The translations under genes and the position numbers were made by a program. From contig CAKKQB010000021.1 in assembly GCA_919901915.1 (NCBI GenBank), forward strand, positions 15,323-55,324: DNA of 40,002 bases, written 5' to 3'. The notes under the pieces are model-generated. The model saw only the letters and a program-made list of their open reading frames with translations, was not told where the DNA came from and searched no databases. How positions within the stretch are numbered: the first letter of the stretch is position 1; each line of letters starts with the position of its first letter. The stretch comes from Omnitrophica bacterium GWA2_41_15 (lineage in GTDB: Bacteria > Omnitrophota > Gorgyraeia > Gygaellales > Profunditerraquicolaceae). Positions 33,228 to 40,002 of the stretch are shown piece by piece.

Positions 33228-34325
33228 TTAGGCAGTAACTTTTATAATAGAATCCATTGAACCGTATGGATTAAGCTTTTTATGGGGGTTGGCCGCGTCT
33301 TCTATCCAGGCGCCGTCCACTACAAAACGATAACGATATGCCCCATTTTTTAAGTCAACATTTTTTTTCCATACCCCATTATCCAGGGACATTTTGCTTT
33401 CATCATCTAATTTCCACGCGTTAAATTCTCCCGCGATATATACCTCTTTTGCCTGTGGCGCGGATATCAAAAATGTGGTTTCTTTTATTTCCGGCCTTTT
33501 TTTCTTTATGATTTTATCTATCTTTTCTTTTGTAATAACGCGGTTTATTAGCGATGTACCTTCTTCCAGCGTAATGATTTCTCTGGCTAAGCTGAAATAA
33601 TCTTTTGCCCCGCGGCAGTATTTATCGTGGTCAAAGATGTGTGTTCCGCAATTTTGAGCTTCTTTTAGTTTTACGTTTACGTGGATAATATTGTTAAACA
33701 TTTTATTCTTATAATCAGATTTCATTCGTTCAAATATCTTAAAAGAGTGTCTAAGCCGTGAATCGAAGTTTGTTACAAGAATGTTCCAGCTGACGTTATG
33801 TCCAAGCCTGTCTTTTATCAGGTTTATTATGTTGATAATCTGCGCGACGCCTTCAAGGGAAAATCTGCTTGGCTCTACTGGTATAATTATTTCGTGGGAC
33901 GCGCGAATAGAGTTTATGGTAAGAATTCCTAAGTTTGGCGGGCAATCGATTAGTATATAATCGTAATCGTTATCAAGGCTGAGAAAATTATTTAATATTT
34001 CCCATAGCCGTGATTCTCTGCCGATTTCTCCCGCTAATTCCTGTTCCAGCGTGCTCAAAACAATGCTTGATGGCGCCATATGAAAATTTTTTCCTACACA
34101 CTGGATAATATCCCGGAGTTTTATTTTTTTGACGGATATTTTAGAAAGGACATCGTAGATATCTGTTTTGGATTTAATATTTAAGCCTAAAGTCGCGTGC
34201 GCTTGGGGATCCAGATCTATCAGCAGGATTTTACGGTTATTTATGGCTAAAGAAGCGGCTAGGTTTATCGCTGTAGTCGTTTTTCCGCACCCACCCTTTT
34301 GATTCGCGATGGAAATTATGCGCAT
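33228..34325 (-). CDS. ParA-family ATPase fused to a CBM48/AMPK-beta-like glycogen-binding domain
   Basis: 365 residues. Residues 1-255 form a ParA/MinD-type ATPase: deviant Walker A KGGCGKTTT (signature K10, catalytic K15), switch LLIDLDPQAHATLG, Walker B YILIDCPPNLG and the EPSRFSLEGV segment. A linker of about 25 residues leads to a C-terminal E-set/CBM48 domain (about 283-365). This includes VYIAGEFNAW (W304) and YRYRFVVDGAWIEDAANPHKKLNP, closely following the AMPK-beta glycogen-binding module. Both sugar-stacking Trp are kept, the Lys equivalent is Arg, and the Asn equivalent appears to be Ser. ParA proteins position plasmids, chromosomes or protein cargo; the domain and the neighbouring GH57 suggest an alpha-glucan as cargo or cue. 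No ParB gene is adjacent. Confidence 0.85.
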   Translation of the reverse strand: MRIISIANQKGGCGKTTTAINLAASLAINNRKILLIDLDPQAHATLGLNIKSKTDIYDVLSKISVKKIKLRDIIQCVGKNFHMAPSSIVLSTLEQELAGEIGRESRLWEILNNFLSLDNDYDYILIDCPPNLGILTINSIRASHEIIIPVEPSRFSLEGVAQIINIINLIKDRLGHNVSWNILVTNFDSRLRHSFKIFERMKSDYKNKMFNNIIHVNVKLKEAQNCGTHIFDHDKYCRGAKDYFSLAREIITLEEGTSLINRVITKEKIDKIIKKKRPEIKETTFLISAPQAKEVYIAGEFNAWKLDDESKMSLDNGVWKKNVDLKNGAYRYRFVVDGAWIEDAANPHKKLNPYGSMDSIIKVTA

Positions 34326-34341
34326 TGTGTTTGCCTCCTTT

Positions 34342-34935
34342 TTATTTTAATAGTTTTACGTTATCTAAATAGACTATACCATGTTGAGCCTTCGCGTTCC
34401 ATTCTTCCACGGTAAAGGTAAGATCTGTAATCCTTGACCAGTCGCTTATATTCTTGAATTCAGAAAGTTTTATTTTGTGATTTTGCCATTTGAGCGCGAT
34501 GTCGTTTATATATATTTCTGATTTTTCCTGGTAGGCATTGGTAAATTCTACCTTAAGATTGATTTTGTCCGGGCAGCTACTAGCTTTCTTTATGGAGAAT
34601 ATCAATTCTTTGTAGGGGTTCAAGTTTAATTTACTTAAGTTTAATGAAAAGACTTCTTTTTTGACAGGATCAAAATTAAAATTAATTTTTGCCGCGTCAG
34701 ACAACAAGACAAGCGCGGTTTGAGAAGCAAATAAATTTTTATGATAAGCGAAATTGGGCCATTTATTTTTGGATGAAACAAATAAAGCGCTAGCCAGGCC
34801 AAATACCAAAAACGCGCTTAAGAGAAAAGGCGGTCTGGAGATTTTTGACTGCGGTTTGCTCCTTTTCTTCTTTTTTGAAGAAGAAGCATCCAAATAGATT
34901 TTAGCCAGGTGTTCGTAAAGTTCTTTCTTGTCCAT
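34342..34935 (-). CDS. Membrane-anchored protein with a C-terminal beta-sandwich (carbohydrate-binding-like)
   Basis: 197 residues. A short cytoplasmic N-terminus with a Lys-rich patch (KKKKRSKPQSK) precedes one transmembrane helix (about 37-55). The extracytoplasmic part ends in VEFTNAYQEKSEIYINDIAL...WSRITDLTFTVEEWNA...GIVYLDNVKLLK, a pattern typical of galactose-binding-like/CBM11-type jellyroll domains. I do not recognise a specific family. It lies 17 bp before the ParA-CBM48 gene and 42 bp after GH57, in the same operon, which supports a sugar-related role. Confidence 0.6.
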   Translation of the reverse strand: MDKKELYEHLAKIYLDASSSKKKKRSKPQSKISRPPFLLSAFLVFGLASALFVSSKNKWPNFAYHKNLFASQTALVLLSDAAKINFNFDPVKKEVFSLNLSKLNLNPYKELIFSIKKASSCPDKINLKVEFTNAYQEKSEIYINDIALKWQNHKIKLSEFKNISDWSRITDLTFTVEEWNAKAQHGIVYLDNVKLLK

Positions 34936-34977
34936 GATGTTTTACTTATAACATAAAGCCCATTGCATGTCAAAGGG

Positions 34978-36531
34978 TTATTCTTTTAAGTAATCAGGTA
35001 TCTCTTTGCCTAAAATTGTATAAAAATTAATAAGGTGCATGCGGAATAGTTTTTCAAAAAAACCATCTACGACGTCTTCCCCTGCCCACCAGAACCAATC
35101 GCTTCCTTCCAAGATTTGCATTTGTTTTAAGGCTTTGCCTGTACCAGCTTCCTTGTTTCCTGATTTTATGGCTTTTTCCATCTCTTCCCTTGCTTCTGCC
35201 AGCCACTCCCATGCCTTGACTTTCTGGGGCGAGCCAATCCATTTGCCGAATTCTGTATATATCCATGAACCCGCGCCAAGGCGTTTAATTTTAGACCGGG
35301 CGGGAAACTTTTTAAGGTATTCAGACACCGTAACAGTTTTGATTACTTTTGATTCAGATAATTTCTGATACAGGAGTTCCAGGAAATCATGGCCGTCGTT
35401 GGGGTAATATTCCCATGCGTTTTCTCCGTCCATGGCTAGGGTAACTAAGGCGTCGCGATTCTTAAATTCATTGTGGATATTTTCCATGTGTTTTATAAGG
35501 TCATTTACCGCACTTTCAGTTTTCCATTTATGGTAAGTAAAACCGATCAAATCTGAAAGATTTCGGTCGCGAAAAACGATATTCAGCTTACCCTCTTCCT
35601 TCTCCACAAAGTGCGGCTGGTATAAAAGGCGGGTATCCCTTTTTTTGCTTTTCAATGATTTAAATAAAATTCCCTCATCCGCGACAATCCAATTTATCCC
35701 CGCACAGATAATGAATGGTAAGATGTGGTCGCTTACCGCTTCTTCAGAAGGCCACATGCCGCAAGGAGCGATCCCGAATCTTTCTTTATAAAAAGAAACC
35801 GCGGAATCTATCTGGGCCTTGGCATCTTCTGGATATGAAAAATTAATTTTAGGCAGGGGTGTTTTGAGGTTTGCCTCTTTCGCGATTCTTGTATTGTAAA
35901 GTAAAGGCAATATAGGATGATAATAGGGGTTTACTGTAACTTCAATTTGGCCTTTTTGTATAAATTTTTTATAAGCCGGGATGATTCTGGTTAAAATTTT
36001 TAATTGTTCATTTAAGGCAGTTTGTTTTTCTTCTTCGCTGAAGAATCTTGCTTTAGCTGTCAGTTTTTTTAACTCGGGGTTGTTTTCTCTGAATTTAGGG
36101 TCAATCCAACTGAGATTAAACAAAACCTGTAAATCTAAAAAATCCTGAACGCTGAACTGGCTTTTTGCCATTTTTTTAAAATATAATTCATAATAGCGTG
36201 GGAAATAGGCGATAACAGTGTCTTTGTTGATGCTAAAGAAATTATTCAGGATAAATGTTTTTTCCTGCGTATTTAATTCGCAGGCTTGTTTGTAGGAGAG
36301 CTCCAGGAATTTATCTTTAATTTGGTGATTGTTATAATCTTCTATCTGCTCAATTAGTGAAGGAACGAGGTTGAAGGTTTGATGTATATCCGGGTATTTT
36401 TCTAAAATCTCTACCATGTCCAGATAATCTTTTGATCCATGCAAGCGCACCCATGGCGCGTCAGTCTCCTGGGTAAGGAGATTCTTGTAATAGGGCTGAT
36501 GCATGTGGAAGATAAAGGCGAGATATAACAT
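34978..36531 (-). CDS. Glycoside hydrolase family 57 (alpha-amylase/glucanotransferase-like)
   Basis: Cytoplasmic enzyme of 517 residues acting on alpha-1,4/1,6-glucans by a retaining mechanism. The start, LAFIFHMHQPYYKN, is GH57 region 1 with the conserved His. GIAPCGMWPSEEAVS is the region carrying the catalytic Glu, and LVTLAMDGENAWEYYPNDGHDFL is the region with the conserved Asp acid/base. INWIVADEGI is also typical. No signal peptide is visible. The exact specificity (amylase, amylopullulanase or branching) cannot be told by eye. It heads the minus-strand operon that includes the glycogen-binding ParA. Confidence 0.92.
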   Translation of the reverse strand: MLYLAFIFHMHQPYYKNLLTQETDAPWVRLHGSKDYLDMVEILEKYPDIHQTFNLVPSLIEQIEDYNNHQIKDKFLELSYKQACELNTQEKTFILNNFFSINKDTVIAYFPRYYELYFKKMAKSQFSVQDFLDLQVLFNLSWIDPKFRENNPELKKLTAKARFFSEEEKQTALNEQLKILTRIIPAYKKFIQKGQIEVTVNPYYHPILPLLYNTRIAKEANLKTPLPKINFSYPEDAKAQIDSAVSFYKERFGIAPCGMWPSEEAVSDHILPFIICAGINWIVADEGILFKSLKSKKRDTRLLYQPHFVEKEEGKLNIVFRDRNLSDLIGFTYHKWKTESAVNDLIKHMENIHNEFKNRDALVTLAMDGENAWEYYPNDGHDFLELLYQKLSESKVIKTVTVSEYLKKFPARSKIKRLGAGSWIYTEFGKWIGSPQKVKAWEWLAEAREEMEKAIKSGNKEAGTGKALKQMQILEGSDWFWWAGEDVVDGFFEKLFRMHLINFYTILGKEIPDYLKE

Positions 36532-36595
36532 ATAATATAAATTCCTAATATAATATCAAATCAGAATGGTTGAGAAAAAAACTGGAAAATTTTAT

Positions 36596-36637
36596 AAAAA
36601 AACCCTCGGAGAATTGCTCCCCCGAGGGTTTTTTGTG
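36596..36637 (-). terminator. Intrinsic terminator after the porin gene
   Basis: AACCCTCGG at 36601-36609 pairs with CCGAGGGTT at 36622-36630, with A-runs on the left and T-runs on the right. It can work in both directions but lies 15 bp beyond the stop of the minus-strand porin gene. Confidence 0.9.
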
Positions 36638-36651
36638 TTTACATAGTTGTC

Positions 36652-37995
36652 TTAGAAAGTAACCTTCATTGAGCCGATGACTTGCATAGCTTTAGCGTCA
36701 TTGTTGCTGTCAAAGGCTTTACCTGGGAAAAACATACTAGTAGCTAATCCAATTTGAACATCTTCAGTGTAATCGTAAAGAGCGCAGATGTCTAACGCGC
36801 TTCCCAGTTCCTTATTACCTGTTAAAGTATAGGTTCCATAGGAAACGCCATCTGAATCGTTGTAGGGCGCGGTTAACGAAGATGCTTTTTTAGCCAGGCG
36901 ATAATAACCATAATCTAGTAATAAGGTTACATCGTTTACTGGTTTCGCGCTTGTTCCTAAATTAATTACCTGCAAGTTGCTAAAAGGAATAATAGCATGG
37001 GTAATACTATTTAGGGATTGATCGAAAAAGACTGGGTTCCAGAGTTGATATCTGCTGTCAGTAGAGACTTTATCACCTGAAAGGTAGGTGCAAGAAAGGC
37101 TTACTTGAGGAGCATATTTTTCGATTTTCTGGATACCTTTGAGATCGTAAGTAAGTATAGGTTGTAATGCCCAAGCCTTATAATCTTTTTGCGTACTGCC
37201 AGTGGTGGTGCGATCCCCGAGTTGAAACGCGCTTTCGATGGATGCTGTAAGATTATCTATAGGCTTGCCAGAGAGTAAGCCGCCTACTACGCAAAGATTA
37301 TCATTTTTATTGGTGGTGGTGGAGGCATTTTTTAGATAAAAAAGATAGCCTTCAGCTTTGGTTTCTTTTGTAATATTGTAGCTAACATTGACCCCATAGA
37401 GATCTTTATCATCGTTTTGAGGAGCTAACACGGTTCCTCTGCGGGTATTTTCTGCGACTTTAGCATAGATAGCATCCACTTCTAAAGGATCATAGTTTAA
37501 GTTTGCGCGGATGGCATCAAAGGCCTTTCTTAAACTCAAATCAGAAGGTGTGCCTGACAAAAATGTGCCGTAGTTTCTGGAATTGCTAATGATTAACCCA
37601 TTACCAAGGTCTATTTCTTGCCGGCCTAAAGTTAAGGTTAAAGGTGAATAAAGGAACTCTTTTAACGTAACATAAGCAAGGTCAATGTCAATAATGTCAA
37701 TAGTTGTGCCGCCTGCCTGGCCCCAGCTTCTTTCGTTAATTAACCTGACTGTGGTTGCTACATTATCAGTAAGGTCAGCATCAACCTTTACGCGGAGTTG
37801 AGATAAAAAGAGATTTTCTTTATCTGCATTTTTGTTTCCTGCCGCGCTATTTCCGCCTAAACTAAAGTTGTCTCTGACTATACCGCCTGCTATTAAATCG
37901 CCCCCTACCTTCATGTTCTGGACCGCTGCGTATGCGCTAAGACCGGTGCCTACTACAAACGCAAACGCTAATAAGAAAATTAATCGTTTATTCAT
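36652..37995 (-). CDS. Alginate-export-like outer-membrane porin
   Basis: 447 residues. A clear signal peptide (MNKRLIFLLAFAFVVGTGLSAYA) is followed by alternating beta-strand sequence throughout and a C-terminal ...GSMKVTF ending in Phe, the usual outer-membrane barrel signature. LRVKVDADLTDNVATTVRLINERSWG, LTLGRQEIDLGNGLIIS and AFDAIRANLNYDPLEVDAIYAKV match the alginate-export domain family. It probably forms a channel for solutes or sugars. A good Shine-Dalgarno sequence (AAGGAGG) precedes the ATG, and it is monocistronic between its own promoter and terminator. Confidence 0.82.
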   Translation of the reverse strand: MNKRLIFLLAFAFVVGTGLSAYAAVQNMKVGGDLIAGGIVRDNFSLGGNSAAGNKNADKENLFLSQLRVKVDADLTDNVATTVRLINERSWGQAGGTTIDIIDIDLAYVTLKEFLYSPLTLTLGRQEIDLGNGLIISNSRNYGTFLSGTPSDLSLRKAFDAIRANLNYDPLEVDAIYAKVAENTRRGTVLAPQNDDKDLYGVNVSYNITKETKAEGYLFYLKNASTTTNKNDNLCVVGGLLSGKPIDNLTASIESAFQLGDRTTTGSTQKDYKAWALQPILTYDLKGIQKIEKYAPQVSLSCTYLSGDKVSTDSRYQLWNPVFFDQSLNSITHAIIPFSNLQVINLGTSAKPVNDVTLLLDYGYYRLAKKASSLTAPYNDSDGVSYGTYTLTGNKELGSALDICALYDYTEDVQIGLATSMFFPGKAFDSNNDAKAMQVIGSMKVTF

Positions 37996-38283
37996 TTTGT
38001 CTATCCTCCTTGTTGTTGGTGTTCAGAATCTGTATGAATTAAAAAAATTTTAACTAGGTTTAAATTCCCCCCCTAGAATAAATACTTTCTATATATATCG
38101 CCGGATTTTTTCTGATTTCAGGCTTTTTTACTTCACCTCCTTTTTTCCTAAAATTAAAATCATATCCCGCAGTATAACGCCATCAATATAACAAATTTAA
38201 CATAAAAATTTTTTTTGTCAAGGAGTTTTTTGAGGAGTGTTTGGAGGGGTGTTTTTGAGGGGTGTCATTCTTCCATTTTTTTT
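37996..38283 (-). promoter_or_regulatory. Long leader and promoter of the porin gene
   Basis: On the minus strand TTGACA (38221-38216), a 16-bp spacer and TAAATT (38199-38194) with extended TGT give a start near 38187 and a leader of about 190 nt. The leader holds a G-run and a CTAG...CTAG small hairpin and ends in AAGGAGG. No known riboswitch was recognised. Confidence 0.5.
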
Positions 38284-38643
38284 GTAGGGGCGGTTCGTGA
38301 ACCGCCCAACTCATTTCGTTCGGTCTCGCTCAGGCAGGCTCGGCGCTTCTTCGGGCAATTCTGACCTCGCCCAGTTAGGCTCGGCACTTCCTCGGGCAAT
38401 TCTGCTCTCGGTCGCCCTCGGTCGGCCTCGGTCGCTTGCCTGCCCAAAAAGAAATAAATGAAACCACGCTTTTGTATTTTTAGAGATTGCTGAAAAAAAA
38501 TCAAAAATAGGCAACAATCTCTGATTATAGCGATTAAATTTAGATTACAGCGATTTATTTCCGTCGGTAAAATCTCTGTAATCTTTTATCTTTCTTAGGG
38601 GAAAATTAAAAATCTAAAAGCGTCCCATGGTTTTACAGAAATA
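38284..38643. repeat. Repeat-rich intergenic region
   Basis: No convincing gene. There is a GTAGGGGC-family palindrome at 38284-38307. A direct repeat follows with core GGCTCGG(C)(G/A)CTTC and shared TCGGGCAATTCTG, at about 38338-38364 and 38370-38403. GACCGAG-type units read on the minus strand lie at about 38402-38436. An AGAGATTG/CAATCTCT hairpin lies at about 38483-38523, and an AGATTACAG/CTGTAATCT pair lies at about 38541-38584. Confidence 0.65.
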
Positions 38644-39021
38644 TTACACGGGAAGATTAATTGTGCCCCCCGTCCTTACTCCCCACCCTTTCCCTTTTCC
38701 CACGTTATACACCGCTGAATTACCTTTATTAAGTTTTGCAACGGTACCAGGAGGAAGTCCATACTTTCTCTCAATTGCTTCCGGCGTATCGCCTTTTCTT
38801 ATTTTTACTTGCCGAGTAGCGGCGCTGGATTTTTCTGACACTATATTTGCGCTAGGTACATTTGCTCCTTGCGCTCCTTGAGTAAGCGCGTTATCTATCT
38901 TCTGTTGTGCAATAATGTCTCCCTGTTGCTTATTGATGTTGTTCAGCGCGGCAACTTGCTTCTCTGAATTTGCTAACTTACTTTCCAAGTCTTGTTGCTT
39001 AATATACTGTTCGCTTAAAAG
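38644..39021 (-). pseudogene. C-terminal coiled-coil/LysM part of an amber-interrupted gene
   Basis: In the same frame as the upstream gene and separated from it only by TAG at 39022-39024. The frame reads LLSEQYIKQQD before a possible TTG start at 38988, then a coiled coil (LESKLANSEKQVAALNNINKQQ), a Ser/Ala linker and a LysM-like module, VKIRKGDTPEAIERKYGLPPGTVAKLN, that would bind peptidoglycan or a related glycan. There is no signal peptide or Shine-Dalgarno sequence of its own, so alone it would not be exported. It looks like the second half of one 336-codon gene. Confidence 0.65.
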
Positions 39022-39654
39022 CTACTGATTACCCTTTATGCCAGTTTTCAAGTCCTTATTTTCAGTCCTAAAATCAAGGGCAGTCTTTGCGAACCTAGAA
39101 GCATCATTATGTGATACGGCAAGATCTTTCTTTAATGCGGCGTTCTTTTTCTTTAATTTTATTTGTCCGCCTTTCATAAAACCTATAGTGCCTCCCACAA
39201 CAGCTCCGGCAGCTATAGCAGCTGTTTTAGTTTTTCTATCTTTTCCCATTGTAGCTAAATAACCTACGGCTGCGCCTCCAATCGTGCCTATTGTTGTAGG
39301 CCTTGTAAGAACGTGGCTGATTCCTTTTGCTGTTGCTCCCAAGCCGCTTCCAAGTCCTCTTACTGTTGTTCCCAAGCCGCTTCTAAGTCCTCTTGCTGTT
39401 GCTCCCACGTTACTTCCAAAATTCCCCCAAAATTTTATTTTATTTACACCCGTTAAACCAAGATCTTTGTTCTTCTGCCCAACATATGCGCCGCGAAGAG
39501 CCGCAGCCCCCAAGCCCCATGCCAAGCCCTGATACAGCTTCCTTTCCCTTGTCCTCTGCTCGTCTGACTTTGCCCAACCCAAGGAAATATTTGCGAACAA
39601 AAAGAGCACAACGGTAATTACTGCTACTACTCTTGTACTAAGTTTATTTTTCAT
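39022..39654 (-). CDS. Exported glycine-zipper protein under c-di-GMP riboswitch control (N-terminal part)
   Basis: 210 residues up to an in-frame TAG. A signal peptide (about 1-29, ending ISLGWA) is followed by Gly-rich, repeated GLGSGLGATAKG/GLRSGLGTTVRG segments (about 80-115). A glycine-zipper-like hydrophobic region comes next (GTIGGAAVGYLA and AAIAAGAVVGGTIGF, about 120-160), then a charged coiled coil (IKLKKKNAALKKDL...FRTENKDLKTG). The coil continues in frame past the stop into 38644-39021. AGGAGG lies upstream of the ATG. The second c-di-GMP riboswitch and its terminator lie upstream. I do not recognise a named family; a cell-surface or envelope role is likely. Confidence 0.75.
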   Translation of the reverse strand: MKNKLSTRVVAVITVVLFLFANISLGWAKSDEQRTRERKLYQGLAWGLGAAALRGAYVGQKNKDLGLTGVNKIKFWGNFGSNVGATARGLRSGLGTTVRGLGSGLGATAKGISHVLTRPTTIGTIGGAAVGYLATMGKDRKTKTAAIAAGAVVGGTIGFMKGGQIKLKKKNAALKKDLAVSHNDASRFAKTALDFRTENKDLKTGIKGNQ

Positions 39655-39789
39655 TTTATTTTCCTCCTTTTCTTATGCAACCTTATCCACTCACGAAATG
39701 TAAATAATTAATTTTACCTTTTTTCTTCCGCGTTACCACCTCCCTTCCCTTTTTTGGTCTTTCAAAACCGAAGTGACGTAAAATAAAAA

Positions 39790-39820
39790 AGCCCTGCAAG
39801 GTAAACTCTTGCAGGGCTGG
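39790..39820 (-). terminator. Intrinsic terminator of riboswitch 2
   Basis: On the minus strand, AGCCCTGCAAGAG-loop-CTTGCAGGGCT is followed by TTTTTT. The stem is 10-11 bp with good GC. It lies between the aptamer and the gene starting at 39654, so it is probably the expression platform. Confidence 0.9.
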
Positions 39821-39835
39821 AAAAATCAATTTCCT

Positions 39836-39918
39836 TTTTGGCAACGCAGCCTTCCGATTTTACAATCGGAACTGTCGCTTTGCGCCCCAGCATTACTGCT
39901 AGTTTGCCTTTATCAATA
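39836..39918 (-). promoter_or_regulatory. Cyclic di-GMP-I (GEMM) riboswitch 2
   Basis: Read on the minus strand, the first 38 nt of the core (GATAAAGGCAAAC through GGGCGCAAAGC, including the GUAA tetraloop hairpin) are identical to riboswitch 1. The second hairpin (UUCCGAU...AUCGGAA) and the 3' part (GGCUGCGUUGCC in place of AGCGGGGUUACC) differ. It controls the exported gene at 39654. Confidence 0.88.
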
Positions 39919-39945
39919 AGTTGTTAAATATTAACTTCTATTATA

Positions 39946-39972
39946 AGTATACCATATTTTTAGGTTTGTCAA
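39946..39972 (-). promoter_or_regulatory. Promoter of riboswitch cassette 2
   Basis: On the minus strand TTGACA (39972-39967) and TATACT (39951-39946) with extended TGG are separated by a short 15-bp spacer. ATATGGTATACTTATAAT is the same as in cassette 1. The remaining upstream bases to the window edge are AGGGTTTTT-type repeats. Confidence 0.65.
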
Positions 39973-40002
39973 GTTACCCTAAAAACCCTCCCTAAAAACC
40001 CT

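Noticed and set aside
38265-38517. Two overlapping minus-strand ORFs rich in Arg, Glu and Pro
   Set aside because: They are translations of the GC-rich direct repeats and GTAGGGGC palindrome, without start signals.
39022-39024. In-frame TAG considered as pyrrolysine or a recoded codon
   Set aside because: No pyl genes or suppressor tRNA are visible, and the context suggests a simple CAG-to-TAG change. It is kept as an interrupted gene.

Overview
The window reads as chromosomal DNA of a diderm (outer-membrane) bacterium of moderate-to-low GC. It has LptD, an alginate-export-like porin and a 700-residue ion-pumping pyrophosphatase. The gene mix (FmdB, DUF1015, DUF134, an EF-Tu-like small protein, GH57, a four-helix-bundle 23S-intervening-type protein, CHAT-TPR) and the many heptanucleotide hairpins suggest an uncultured lineage such as Candidatus Omnitrophota. 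That placement is an inference from gene content and was not searched. No tRNA, rRNA, insertion sequence or CRISPR array was seen.

Layout, plus strand 1-31171. A repeat-encoded tail of an unknown gene comes first, then hflX. The chaperone cluster grpE-(four-helix gene)-dnaK-dnaJ has a strong promoter with an inverted repeat just after it. It is followed by fmdB-type, DUF1015, accD, a MalK/UgpC-type ABC ATPase and two GGDEF proteins. Next come a ROK kinase and lptD, then a nucleotide-sugar cassette (UDP-glucose dehydrogenase, UDP-HexNAc-type dehydrogenase, epimerase, UDP-glucuronate decarboxylase). A consensus promoter precedes a NIF3-like gene, dnaG and rpoD, followed by hppA. The strand ends with a three-gene unit: an ECF-like sigma factor, a zinc-finger anti-sigma-like protein and a CHAT protease-like TPR protein.

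Layout, 31172-40002. Two nearly identical c-di-GMP-I (GEMM) riboswitch cassettes, each with promoter and terminator, lie about 8.6 kb apart on opposite strands. The first precedes a 37-residue ORF. The second precedes an exported glycine-rich/coiled-coil/LysM gene that is split by one in-frame TAG. Between them on the minus strand is a tight operon: GH57, a membrane-anchored beta-sandwich protein, a ParA ATPase fused to a CBM48/AMPK-beta-like glycogen-binding domain, a Tic20/DUF4870-like membrane protein and an EF-Tu-domain-2-like protein. DUF134 lies further downstream with its own palindrome, and a porin lies upstream behind its own terminator.

The most unusual signals are the ParA-CBM48 fusion beside GH57, the sigma/anti-sigma/CHAT-TPR unit, the c-di-GMP layer (two GGDEF genes and two riboswitches), and a genome-wide habit of 7-bp tandem repeats. 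These repeats form intergenic hairpins that end in a ribosome-binding site and have also entered the reading frames of GrpE, DnaK, LptD and an epimerase.
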